From Whitmania pigra (lineage: Eukaryota > Annelida > Clitellata > Hirudinida > Haemopidae): DNA of 64,000 bases. The notes beneath the pieces were generated by a model that ran no database searches, had not been told where the DNA came from, and was given only the letters and a program-made list of their open reading frames with translations. The stretch is taken from positions 1,390,001 to 1,454,000 of the forward strand of contig JAJTWR010000329.1 of the NCBI GenBank assembly GCA_021613335.1, given 5' to 3'. Both the position numbers and the translations under genes were made by a program. Positions 1 to 13,610 of the stretch are shown here, piece after piece. Each line of letters begins with the position of its first letter. Within the stretch, counting starts at the first letter, position 1.

Positions 1-738
1 TCAGTAAGGATGGAATCCTCCAGGTTGAAGCTCCGGTCAGTCGGCAGGAAACAAATTTTTTAGATCGTAATACCTAACCGAAACTCGGGAAGCCATTTTG
101 TAAATAACTCTTGATAACCATTAAGAAATGATTCATCGACGATTTTAATAATGCAAGAGTATAATTTAACTTAGCTTTTAATTAATTAAATGAAACTCTT
201 AGGTGTCAATCCCCGATTACAGCACAGTAAAGCAGACTCCTGGCCAAAGTACTTCCAGAACCACCACCCACCCTGTTGTTTTTTCCACCTCGAATTTCAC
301 TGGACCCACGAGTTTTGACCAGGGATCATACTTCAGCGAACAGGATGGGAGCAAGGTTGGAAAGAAGGATCATGCGCTACTCTCATGACCATTCTCATGA
401 TAATCATTATTACATCATTTTGTGTTCAGGTGTTTCGCATAGCCATCGACATTGGCAGCGAATTTGTGCCGCAAGATTTGACCGTTAAAACAGTCGACAG
501 GAAGCTAACCGTTCATGCAAAACACGAAGAAAAGACGCCGGGAAGAACCAGTTGCAAAGAATTCAATCGGGAATTCGATCTCCCCGACACTGTTGATCCA
601 AACCTGGTGACTGCCAGTCTGACTGCAGAAGGCAGGCTCATCCTCGAAGCCCCCATCTCCTCCTATTCGCAAGGGGTTTATTCTGGGAAGCCAGGTTCTA
701 CCAAGCAGCCAACCATTACGCTCGAGTTCTCAAAATAA
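1..738 (+). CDS. small heat-shock protein with tandem alpha-crystallin domains (5' end outside window)
   Basis: Small HSPs are ATP-independent holdase chaperones of the cytosol. Exons: 1..35 (enters mid-gene), 203..355 and 430..738. The first exon ends in SKDGILQVEAP, the closing strand of one alpha-crystallin domain. A GTCAGT donor follows, and phase 0 joins it to a 51-residue Ser/Thr-rich linker. The last exon carries a second alpha-crystallin domain, from VFRIAIDIGSEF to LILEAP, then a short tail containing TITLEFSK. Reading without the first splice also gives a stop at 75..77, so a separate upstream single-domain gene is possible. The phase match and good donor favour one two-domain protein. 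Such proteins are known from flatworms and a few other invertebrates. The intron at 356..429 has a weak GTTGGA donor. The gene is tail-to-tail with CABIN1. Confidence 0.75.
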
Positions 739-1018
739 CTTCGAGGCAGACTCACCCGAGCGAATTCAATTACTGCACATCAAACGCGCCAAGAACTAAC
801 TCGAACTCCGAAAATCTCGAGCCGTTTTCTGACAATCGTGTCTTGCACACTTGAAAGTAGTACATCAATGCTTGCTTAGTCAACTATGAAACTAGTCATT
901 TCTAAAGTGTTTTTCGACATCGCAATCTGGGAATGCTTTCCCCTCCCTCGATGGTTGTCGTTTTCAGTGTTTCATTTTTGCACTTTGCAGAACTTTTACG
1001 AGTGAGAAACGTTGTGAA

Positions 1019-1024
1019 TTTATT
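1019..1024 (-). terminator. poly(A) signal of CABIN1
   Basis: AATAAA on the minus strand (TTTATT as given), about 130 bases past the CABIN1 stop codon at 1156..1158. Confidence 0.45.
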
Positions 1025-1090
1025 TCATTCAAATATATATATGTATATGTATATCAGTGTCATGCATTCAAAAGTCAAAACAAAAAAATC

Positions 1091-1096
1091 AATAAA
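1091..1096 (+). terminator. poly(A) signal of the small HSP gene
   Basis: AATAAA lies about 350 bases past the small HSP stop codon. It lies beyond the opposing CABIN1 signal at 1019..1024, so the two transcripts would overlap at their 3' ends. Confidence 0.5.
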
Positions 1097-1155
1097 GACA
1101 CGAACAAATAAATGTCAATTTCTGTCAGTTCATCGGATGAAATGAAAAAATGCAT

Positions 1156-4100
1156 TCAATTGGAATCCTCCGAAAGAACGATCACTTCGTCTTCATCGGT
1201 GAGAGGATTAAAGGTCGGTCTCTGACTATTTCGAGGAGACGTCTGCTGCGGCAGGGTCGGCATGGTCGCGAGTCGAGGGTTGTCCGACAAAACTTCGGGG
1301 GCGAGCTTGAGCTGCACGGGAAGTCCGGAAGTGACGTGCTCCCTGCTACGCTGGAAACCGATTTGATTGGCCACGGGATTCTTGGCTACCGATGCCTGTT
1401 TCGGAATTGCCGCATGCGAGGGCATACTTTTCGCACGAAGCGATGCACTGTGTCCGCGATGCCCGGCAGGATGAGAGACCTGCTTAAACGACGGATGGAT
1501 GCCACCAGTGCAGGCTGTTACCGAAACGTCGAGTTCTTCGATGATTTCCACATCTTCGTTTGTAACTGATGTGTTCAGTTTGCCACTCTCAGTTGAAGAA
1601 ATTGGAACGACAGAACCCTCCTGTTTGACATGTGACGTGCTCTGAATGGGAATAGACTGCTGGACCCTCTGATTCCAGGTCTGAAAAATAACCATTCTAA
1701 ATTAAGTATTCCACGACAAAAATTAATGAAATGACAGCATAGATTATAACCAAATAGATTATAAAAATAAAACTGTGACCATAAAATGATTGTCATAAAA
1801 CATTACTTGATTGTTCACAATGTTCCTCATCAAATCAGTATTGGAGTTGATCTGATGAACTGCACTGACTTGAGTCTGATGAAATCAGATTATATTGAAA
1901 TATTAAAAGCAGGTATAAATGACATAATTCAAGCTCGTACTCACATTGTACATTCTTGGATTTTGTTGTTGGATGCAAAACCTTTTCACTTCGTCCAACG
2001 TTGGGCAATGCTCAAGCTGCAATGAAGCATTACAATTATAAACACGTCGATTTAATAAATTATACTGAATGCCAAATACTTTTCGCAATATCGTTAATAA
2101 CTTACTATCATCATTATTTGATGCATTTAATTAATATAATGAACTAAAACATGTTCTAAAATTTTAGTGACTTTCCAAAAACTGAACAGCAATATATGAA
2201 CGAGCGAACGAACCTTCTGAGGAACGAGGATGACATAAAGTTGAAGCATCATGGCATCCAAGTGCTTGACGCTCATCTTAAAACACTGCTGACGAATGTT
2301 AAATATCCTCATTAGAAGCTCCTGCGGCGATATCGACGTCGTGCCTTTGGTCTCGGAGGTTCTTTGGACGGACTCTAACTGGCGACTCAACACTGCACAA
2401 CAATCTTCGAAGGCCTGCTTCGAGAGGGCCTCTCTGTCGTAATCTCGCAAATATTTCCTAAAACAGACGTTTACTGTCAGGTAAAGTTCTACAGAGTCAG
2501 ATTGTTAATTAAGCAACGAAATGCCTAAAGAAATGAACGTGTAAATCGTTTACTTGGCCGCATTCTCCGGACACCTGGCAAGCTGCTGGTGCAGGAAGAA
2601 CAACATCCTCGGATCCTGCAGAGTCCTGCACAAGTTGCAGAGCAAGCAAACCGATCGACTCAAGTGCGACGAGAAGGAACCGCAACGATCCAGTTCGGTG
2701 GACGGGAGCCTCCACAGACCCTGAAATCACAAAAAATTAATTCTTATCCTTTTTATTAGAGATATCTATGTCATTGTCACCCATTTATTTGATTATCATG
2801 CATTAGCATTTTATTATAGTATTTTCAAAGCAATTGTTGATGGATATGTTAAACTTGCCAAAATTGTTTTAATAAAATCCTACGTACGTTGAAAAGATTG
2901 GTTGGCTTCCTCTCATAGAACAAGCCATTACACTTGAAACCACCGCCAATTGGAGCAAAATTGTGTCCTACCAGTAGGGCTCTGCATGCTTCCAAGTTCT
3001 AGAAATAAAACGTGTAATAACAGAGTTGTAAAGGAAAAAAAGGAGATATTTTGTCTTTTTACTCATGTTTTACAGAAATATTTACTATATTGACTTACCC
3101 TCAATTTCTTGCAGTGAAAGAATAGATAAGCAAGTCTGTAAATAGATTTAAAATGCCAAGGGTATCTCGAGAGAATGAACGAGAATGCTCGAATGCAGGT
3201 CGTAAGAAGATCTGAGAATCTCTCCATATTGGATGCATTGTTGGCATCAATAAAAGGCTGTTCTTCAACTCTGTGTGGAAATTGGTTGTGATCTTTTTTA
3301 TCGACATCTTGAAATCGTTCCTTCTCACATTCTCCTTCCAAATTATTAGAGTAGGTATCGCCGATATTATTTATACCGGAATGCACCTGATTCTTGTTTG
3401 GGGAATTCTGAACAAAAACCTCATAGGCTTCTTCATTGATCTCTTTGACAATTTCACCAGTATCAACCAGGACTACTTCATGAATTGTTTCACCATTTGC
3501 TGGGTTCAACTCAGAAAATTCAGAAATTGCCAGCAGTTTGTTTTCTTCTCCAGAGGAAGAGCTTGCTGCAGCATTTTGCGGATTGTCCGAGCTACCGTGC
3601 AAGAGACGGCAGGTCGTCTCTACGCTTTCATCCTGTGCGACGGCTTCGTTGGACTTTTTATCTTCCGTCAACTCGACTCTCTTCTTGTCTTGGAGTTCTG
3701 TACCCTGTACTAGGGGACTCTCGGCAGATAACTTCAAATACTTCTCAAAAACTGCAAACGATATCGCATCGAGTTGGGACTCGTGTTTGATCAAATACTT
3801 CAGCGTACTTGCATGCATTCTGTAAAACATCTCGAGAGATTCCACTGCCAGGTGTGGCGGATTGTAGTACGAAAAACTCCTTCGAGGATACTTGGCCTTC
3901 TCTAGATGGAGATATTCGGAAGCTTTGAGGTAGTATTGTAAAAACAATTCAGGTTTTTCGTTGGATTTTTCTGCCACCTTTCCGAGCATGTAATGTTCGA
4001 GCCACTCCTCCCCCGATCCGTTGTCGTTAACTCGAGCACACTCGAAGCATCGACCGCTCAGCTGCAGCATTTTATCTCTGTCCAATTCTTTCTGTAAACC

Positions 4101-7100
4101 TTTTTTGGCAAGGTACGAAAAGTGCGACTGAAGAACGTAGGTGAAGCTTCCATATTCAATCCATAGTTTGCTGCAGGTTTCGTCGATGCTGAGGGCTCTT
4201 TCAAAGGACCTGAGACCGGGTTTCATGTGCAGACTTATGTCGATGTCTGGTGTTACGTCGTGCTGCAAAATTTAAGCAAATAATGCAAATGCTACATTTC
4301 TACACTAGAAATTTATCATTAGCTAGGTTTTTTATAGTTGGTAACAAATGTCTTCAAAATGATAGTTTACCTCTGAGAGTAAGTCAGTGAGGAAACTCGA
4401 ATGAATGAGTGCAAGAGCAGCCCAGGAGTCAAGCCTTGTTGGACATAAGCTGAGATCCCTGATATAATATTTCATGGCTTTCTTGGTCTCCCCATTTTTG
4501 AAGTAAAAGTCTGCAAGTAGATAAAAGATCTCTTCCACGAGAGGATCCACATCATCCGGCTTGGTAGGAACTTGATCCGAAGTGCCATTAAAATACGATT
4601 CAATGTTCAACATGAGTTCGTCAAAATTGTCAATCTTTGGGGCAAGCTTCTTTAACTTTAACAAAAGTGTTGCACATTCAGAAGATATGGCACTTGTTTT
4701 GTAGCTGTCATATTCTGGGAGACATTCTGGTCTGAAAAGTTTGTATAAGAGTTGACCTCCAAACCAATCCAAAGGAAGTTTACGGGACGCATGATCCTCC
4801 AAGTAACGACCCCTTGATTTCTTCGACGGATGTCCGTAGAGGCAGTGAAAGGTCTGTTCGAGTACGCTGATTATGTCATCTTGAAAACATTCGTTACTGG
4901 GTTCATCTAGTGCATCTTTCAACTCATTCACTACGAACTTGAGGAACTCGCCATCATTCAGCGAGCACCAAACTTTTCTTCCGAGATGATCGTGTCCACT
5001 TATTAAGATTCTCAGATGATGAGGAACGTCTTCCTCCGCCATTTTTTCATCACGTTCATGCCATTTAACCAGCTGATAAAGGAGTTTCCACATGAAAACT
5101 GCATGGTTTTCAAAGTCTTTTGCATGCTTGAAGTCTGGATCTTCAAAAACCATCTCCAGAAATGAAGCCAAATTGATTGTGAAGCGCACGAATGCTTTCT
5201 GATGTTTCACCCTTTCTCCAAGATATGCTACGCTTACTTCCAAATGGTTGAGACACTTTTTGATTACATCAATTGGCATGGTACATTTATCTTTAGATTT
5301 ACAAATAATTTTCACTGCATTATTGAAAGCTCTTTCTATCCACCTGAAACAATTTTCAAATTCACCGAGAGCTGCATAAGACTCCAGCAGCAGCAGCGTT
5401 TGTTGCCTCTTCTCGTCGATCTGAAGGTCTTCATTCTGAAGAGAGGATTCTTCTAAAAGTTCAACGACTTTCCTATATTCTCCCCTGTCGAATATCTTTT
5501 GCACACCCTCTATAGAACAACTCTTCTCCACATGATTCATCGCCTCGTTAATGTTGGCCTCGGAGATGACTCCGCTCGATTTACAGTTCGGAAGTTCTAC
5601 GGATTCTATACCGGACAATTTGAGATGCTCCAAAGTCTGACCAAAATAAAACAACGAATCATCCAGCATGTTGAGAAACTTATGAATCCTTGCAAGAACC
5701 CAACAGGCCCTGACGGCCAATTCTCCATTCAAATCCTCTCTTATGGCATTTTCAAGGTGTTGAACTTCGAGCTGTAGTTCGAAATCTCCAGTGGCATCTT
5801 TGCCACTATTTCGATTCTTTAACGCCGTGAATTTAGGTGAATTACAAATCTTATTGGATTGGTTAGGTTTGACGTTTTTGCCTTCATTGACATTCGTTTT
5901 CAAAATTTCATCCATTTTCAATTCAAGGAAAACGAGGCAGATCTTGGTCAAATCTGGGGCATTGCTGCCCGATTGGAAATCCGCTTCAGAATTATTCCTC
6001 AATATCTTGAAGCACTCCATAAATGTCTCCCTCATTCCTTCAGTCCATCTCTGATGAAACAATCCTTGCACTTCTAAGAGGTAACTTTGCAAGATTTCAA
6101 TCAATGTGCACCTGCCCGAGTGATGTTTTATGAACGTCAGCACCTTTTCTTCCTCAAAATTCACAAAGCCTTCTCTGGATTTTGAACTCTTAGCCTGCGA
6201 TTCAGCACTAATCTGCTTTTCTTCTGATCTTTCAGCATCATCTTGAATTTCCTCTAACTCAAAGTTGTGAAAATAATTTGGGAGAAGAGTCTTTATGGTG
6301 CCCGAAGCTTCCATCATTTCGGAAGCTTTCGATCTTACGGGATTCTTTACTCTTGCAGATCTTCTTTTATATTCCGGCTCGTCAAAAAAATTCATGAGAG
6401 ATAACTTCCTTTTCTTACCTTTTTTCTTCTCGCTTTGTGCAGACGAGCCGTCGGGCACGGCACAAATCTCCTGTTCCTTATCGTCCTTAGAGTTCTCCGT
6501 TGCATTGGACTTTACTTGATCATCAGAAGGTACTTTATAGGCAACATCATCGCTGACATCCTCACAGTTAAAGGATGTGTCTTGAATGGGGAGAGCCAAA
6601 TTATTGAAAAGTTCACAATCCATTGGAGTTGGTTGAGGCGTGGCTTTTTCTAAATCAGCATCCAAGTGCAAAGAACCCTCCATATCAATCTGACATACCA
6701 TGTTCTGCATGGAAAAAAATAACCTATCAGTAAGTAAATTTGTAATTATCTTAAATACATGTTTAGGATAGTTTGAATTTATATGTTAAATGATCGTTCT
6801 TCTCACATTGCAAGATCCTCCATGTGATGCACTTGACGTTGAGTTACACACTTGCACAAGATACCTTCCCAAATCAAGCCACCTGATCCAACATAATGCA
6901 TGAAGTTAATCAAATCGATGGCAAACATCAGGCAATGTAGCCTTACTAAATCAAAAAAATGATGAAAACCTTAATGATAAAATTTTAGAGTCTGTACTTA
7001 ATAGGCTGCAATTAACTGGTTGATGTTGATTTGAGAATTGTGACTTTAGTTTGTCTATCTCTTTTGTAATCTATGAAAAAATAATTCAAACATTAACCAA

Positions 7101-8261
7101 GGGCAGCACAATTACAATATGCAAATAAGCTTACTTGCAAAGATTTGTCTTCTGATATTCCTGTAGCTCTTAAATTAATTTTACTAAAATATAAATAGGT
7201 GGAAATGAAATTTTATTGATTTAAAATATGGTCTTAATTAAGACGCACCAATCCTTTGCTATGTGTATGACTTCTTCTCTCAAGCTTGGAACAAATTTGA
7301 AAATCAGTCTCAGGATGGACAAACCCCCAAAGAAATTTCTGTCTTTTTTGAGTGTGTTAGAAATAATTTCAAGACATTCTGAATTCAAGATGCAAGATAA
7401 GTAATGGAAATGATGGTTCTATAAAAATTTACTTAACAAACCCTCATAATTTCCACTGGCATACAAAACATACAAGTTTCTTATTAATAAAGGTGCAAAT
7501 CCAGCACTAAGCTCTTGAGTCTGAATAAATGAACACAAAAAAGTAGTAACTTTAAGAACTGCGGATACTTAAAATTCATAAAAATCACCATCTTATAAGA
7601 ATATTTTGTCAAAGAAATGTTGGAAGAACATTCTGCTAACTTCCCAATCATTGACCATAAGGTCACGTCAGTGTCATCAATATGGGCAGCCTATAAAATG
7701 TTCACGTATTAGGTTAAGCAAAATACACATGTTCAAACTAACTATTCTTTAAAGGCTTCTGCAATTTACCAAATTATGTGAATATATTTAAGTACGTTCG
7801 TGATTTTCTGCCATCTGCCTGCACTTTAAATGAAAAAAACTTGCGAGAGTATTCAATAATTAACTCACCATGAGGTAATAATCTAATGCATGTGATGGTC
7901 TGGAAGACTTTTCACATAAAATTCCAAGATTTTTCAACACACAATATTTTAATACTTTAATTGAAGCCCTTGTCGTGCCATTCTTCAACCTGCTGCCATT
8001 CTGAAAAACTTCTAAACTCAGATCGTTTCTTGAAACAAATAACGTTTTAAAACTTGCCTCAGAGGCCAGAAACGGTCCTTCCAGCAACTGCAAGTAAGCT
8101 ACTTCTGCTTCTGCATATAAACCATCTTTTTGCATTCTAAGAATTTTTTGAAAAGATGCAATGGCTTCAGCTTCTATTGCTTCCTTTGAGACACATTTGA
8201 GTGATTCGTCACATTTTGACGATTGTTTGATTTGTGAGGTGTTAAGTGCATCAAAAGGCAT
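1156..8261 (-). CDS. CABIN1: calcineurin-binding protein 1 (cabin) homologue
   Basis: CABIN1 is a nuclear TPR scaffold. In vertebrates it binds calcineurin and MEF2 and works with the HIRA/UBN1/ASF1 histone H3.3 chaperone complex. Fourteen exons (minus order): 8261..7869, 7690..7589, 7520..7442, 7378..7249, 7183..7135, 7070..6998, 6945..6833, 6704..4371, 4262..3099, 2998..2888, 2720..2554, 2457..2214, 2016..1945, 1680..1156. They give 1851 residues; human CABIN1 is about 2220. Supporting blocks include N-terminal TPRs, the basic KRRSARVKN motif near residue 426, the EEWLEHYMLGKVAEKS helix block, KYPRRSFSYYNPP, and LWRLPSTELDRCGSF followed by KKYLRD. The donor ending exon 7 (at 6833) is the least certain. 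The C-terminal 170 residues align poorly with vertebrates. They hold a VKQE site and end in an acidic VIVLSED segment. The gene is divergent from ACTL6. Confidence 0.93.
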
Positions 8262-8614
8262 CTCAGAAAAGGCTTAGTCTAATTATGCTAAAACCTTTAC
8301 TTTATGAATGGAATTCCTTTACAATTAATATGCAGTTACAGAAAATTATATTCGAGATCTTCAGAATTTATCGGCCACAACAGGCCTTTGAAGCCTTTGG
8401 TGTATTATCAAATATATAAATAAATTTAATGCAAACAGAATCTTAGTTTCAAGCCATCCAAACAAAGACAATTAAACGAAATAGCCGTGAGACCGATTAT
8501 TAAATATAAAATTTTATATTTTAATGACTTTTTAACATATTTTGTACTATTTCAATTTAAATGATATAAATTTACATTGTTGATGGAAACAATTTTTTAA
8601 CATTCTTTAATCAT

Positions 8615-8690
8615 TATCATAACATTTTATTTATATTGGTTAAAGACTAATGACTGCATGCTAAACCACTCCTTAATATCCAAATTTCGA
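8615..8690 (+). repeat. dispersed hairpin repeat, copy A
   Basis: The core at 8634..8672 has a left arm ATTGGTTAAA and right arm TAAACCACT around a loop with TGACTGCATG. The downstream flank shares TCCAAATTTCG with copy D. It is preceded by a CATAACATT-type segment, as in copies B and D. Confidence 0.55.
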
Positions 8691-9130
8691 TAGTCATATT
8701 TTAAATGGTTCCATCGAATTTGAATATATCGTCTCATCAAATTAATTCCAAAGACATCCAATTTAATTACTCTCGTGCTGAAGTAATCATTCTTGAGAGT
8801 ACCCGTTACCCTTACTCATTACATTCCTGTAAAGCTTAAATCCATGCATTTAAGAAAAGTTAGAAAAATTATACATTTTTAAAGAAACAACCACTTTAAC
8901 ATTCTTAATCAAATATTTTGACTTTTCTGATTCAGTCAAATCCGCTTTTGGGGATGGCTTTGGAGAAAACTTCAGGGAACGTGTTTAAATCATTTTTAAT
9001 TTGCATTCGTTGAAACATCCTATACATGCAATTTGTCAAGATTAGAGTTTCGTGTGTTTGTGTCATCATAGAATAGACACATTATGTAGGAATGACACTG
9101 CATATAGGAATGTCGTTGATATTTAAAACA

Positions 9131-9200
9131 TATAACATAACAATTATTTATAGTGGTTAAGACGACCGGGATCTGTATAGTAACCACTCTTTTTAATTCT
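9131..9200 (+). repeat. dispersed hairpin repeat, copy B
   Basis: The core at 9151..9190 has arms AGTGGTTA and TAACCACT that pair perfectly. Both arms are one base shorter than in copies C and D, which looks compensatory. A T5 run follows. The copy lies about 230 bases upstream of the ACTL6 start codon. Confidence 0.6.
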
Positions 9201-9420
9201 AATAACAAAATTTATTTAGTCTTTATGCTGCCAAGATTCTCCACATTGATTAATTACAATCAATCGTTACTTATTCTTTGTTTGATAGAGATTTACAAGC
9301 TCCTCGGAGAGGGAAAAGCTTTAATACTAGTTGCCGGTTAATATCGTGGTTTACTTTTAAACATAAAAATACCATTGAGAAGCTGCGAGAGTATACAAAT
9401 ATTTCTTTATTCTTTCTATA

Positions 9421-11865
9421 ATGAGCGGAGGAGTCTATGGCGGCGGTAGGTATTTTATTTCATTAACGCTTGATTTTAGTCCGGTTTCACAGACAGTCTA
9501 TAATTTTTCCTTCATGTCTGCATATGTTAAATGAGGCATTTATTGTTTATTCCCAAGATGAAGTTGGAACTCTTGTTATTGATGTCGGATCCAACTCTAT
9601 CAGGGTTGGATTCGCCGGAGAGGACATACCAAAGGTATATTCGAAAGATTATCGAGTTTGCCTCATTATGTTTGCAGTCATTAGCGAATATTTATCTTTA
9701 AAATTATCAGGCTGATTTTCCCACTGCTGTGGGGTATGTAGAATCAGAAGATGCTACTCCAAGCACTGATGCTACTTCCTCCAATGTTAAATCAGATAAG
9801 AAATTCCATTTTGACACAGTTAATATTAAAGTTCCAAGGAAAGGTATGGAAATGACGACGTGTCTCAAAGAAGGAATGAGTCAGTACCTTATTAGACTGT
9901 TTTAATAACAATATTATGTGATATATATTAATTATTAAATGTTTAGTTGAAGACTGGGACTTGTTCGAAAGGCAACTGGATTATATTTATGAAAATTATG
10001 TTCGATCACCCTCAGAATTACAACCTGTTCTTATGTCTGAGCCAGCTGTAAGAATTTTTAAAATTAGCTTCTTTTACCTTTGCTTGATATACTCTTTCCT
10101 CTAAAGTGGAATGTGAGACCAAAAAGAGAGAAACTCACAGAATTGATGTTTGAGAAATATAATATTCCAGCCTTCTTTTTGGCAAAGAATGCTGTTTTGT
10201 CTGCGTAAGTTTAAGCTTCTATTTGTTTACATTTTTATTTAATTTTAACAAACTGGTTCAATTGACACACAAAACTAAATTTCTAATTGTTCCATCCAAT
10301 GTTATTTGGTTCACAAAAACAAATAATTTAATTTGCAAATACAAGGCTGTTGATATCATTTCAGTTAACAAAAATTATGTTTAGAACAAAAGGTATTGTA
10401 AAATAATATGCGGAGAGGATGAGCACGTGTTACAAATTTAGAGAAATCAACTTAATTATTCGGTCATCCAACATATCAGTTTTATGTGATAATGAAAACA
10501 AATCTTATTCTAGTATTTTTATGATGTTTCAGTAAATTAGTTTTAACAAGCATTGCCTTTCCAATTTTAGATTTGCTAATGGAAGGTCTACGGGCTTGGT
10601 GCTAGATAGTGGAGCTACTTTAACATCTGCTGTCCCAGTTTATGATGGATATGTCATTCAACAAGGTTGCAGCTTGATCAGTGTTGTACTTTTTGAAATT
10701 TTAAGATCCATTAATTTGTAGGAATTGTGAAATCACCATTGGCTGGTGACTTTATTCTTCTTGAATGCAAGAAGTTGATGGAAGAGATGAATATTGAAAT
10801 CGTGCCACCATTCGCAATTGCCGAGAAGGAAGTCGTGGGAGAGGGGCAATCGCCCCGATGGAAGAAAAAAATTCTCCCAGAATTGACGAAATCATTCAAT
10901 AACTTCATGTTAAAGGATGGTTTGAGAGACTTTGCAGCCACCACTCTGCAAGTATCTGATTCCCCCTATGATGAGACCATTATTGAAAATATGCCTACCC
11001 ACAATTATGAATTCTCAACTGGTTATAATCAAGTATTTGGACCAGAAAGATTTAGAATCCCCGAGGGACTGTTCGATCCGTCGTTGATTAAGGTGATTAA
11101 TAATTCACAAGCTTATGCAAGTTCAAACAATTATCTCTAATTTGCTGTTTGAAAAATGCTCTGTATTTTAGGACATTCAAGGAGGAAGTACCATGCTCAG
11201 CATGAGTCATGTTATCACAACCAGTGTTGGATTCTGTGACATTGATATAAAACCTGTTAGTTTGGTTATAATTTCTCACTAGATTCAGTAGTAAAAATGT
11301 GTGAAGGCAGTGCAATAATGAAATATTTTTCTATTCAGAATTTGTATAACAGCGTCATAGTGGTGGGTGGAAACACACTCCTCAATGGGTTCATTGAACG
11401 ACTCAACAGAGATTTGGGTACTAAAACACCCCCTGTGAGTTTCATAGCGAATTGTTATTGTAATTGTAAACATTCAGTGATTCTAAACCTCTGAACTCCA
11501 ACACATCCACATAAATATTACCCACTTCAATTGAGATCATTTCTTGTTTATTTTGATGAAAGTCTCCATAAAATCAGATGCAATTCGAAAGTTAATTAGT
11601 TTTGTTTGTGTAATTATATAAATTTTTGGCTTTATAACAGAGCATGAAATTAAAGATGATATCATCTCCCGTTCCTGCCGAAAGAAAATTCAGCAGTTGG
11701 ATCGGTGGCTCCATACTCGGATCATTGGTGAGATCAAGCTCTACTAGAGTTATGGACAAGTATTTAATTTCACAAAATTTCCAGGGGGCTTTCCAGCAAA
11801 TGTGGATATCAAAACAGGAATATGATGAAGGTGGAAAGGGATGTGTTGAAAAAAAATGTCCCTAA
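9421..11865 (+). CDS. ACTL6A: actin-related protein BAF53 (ACTL6A/B homologue)
   Basis: Nuclear actin-related subunit of SWI/SNF (BAF), INO80 and NuA4/TIP60 chromatin complexes. Eleven exons: 9421..9445, 9558..9634, 9711..9879, 9947..10047, 10107..10204, 10571..10665, 10722..11092, 11172..11255, 11339..11434, 11641..11727, 11785..11865. They give 427 residues, against 429 in human ACTL6A. The start MSGGVYGG matches the family exactly, and the end EEGGK-like block plus CVEKKCP matches the family C terminus. Other family blocks are [44 protein letters not shown] and [13 protein letters not shown]. All introns are GT-AG and phases close. Whether it corresponds to ACTL6A or ACTL6B cannot be said, because that split is a vertebrate one. 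It converges on the HTATIP2-like gene 227 bases away. Confidence 0.96.
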
Positions 11866-12013
11866 TATTGCCCTGACTGTTACTTCACTGACAATTGCTG
11901 CACACAAGCCATGCCATTGTTAATATTATGTTTCATCTATCAAGATAAAAAACACTCTTCTTCAAGCTTGTTTATGTGTAATATCTTTAGTAGTATTCAA
12001 CAGCAGTGTCAAC

Positions 12014-12019
12014 AATAAA
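12014..12019 (+). terminator. poly(A) signal of ACTL6
   Basis: AATAAA lies about 150 bases past the ACTL6 stop codon, in the short gap before the converging gene. Confidence 0.5.
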
Positions 12020-12092
12020 GTATGCATTTAAATAGAAGCTAGTTAGAAGCACTTAATTGACAGCAGTAAAGTTAGCACGGATTATGCAATGT

Positions 12093-13610
<1,518 letters not shown>

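Larger units (their letters stand above)
8262..9420. other. divergent intergenic region between CABIN1 and ACTL6
   Basis: This is the shared upstream region of two head-to-head genes. It holds two copies of the dispersed hairpin repeat (8634..8672 and 9151..9190). I see no other gene or clear promoter motif. Confidence 0.7.

Noticed and set aside
1150..1569. A 139-residue plus-strand frame.
   Set aside because: It lies antisense to the last CABIN1 exon, has no similarity, and is explained by that exon's composition.
2509..2730. A 73-residue open frame on the minus strand.
   Set aside because: It is a shadow. The correct frame of the same exon (2720..2554) reads LWRLPSTELDRCGSF and continues CABIN1 in phase.
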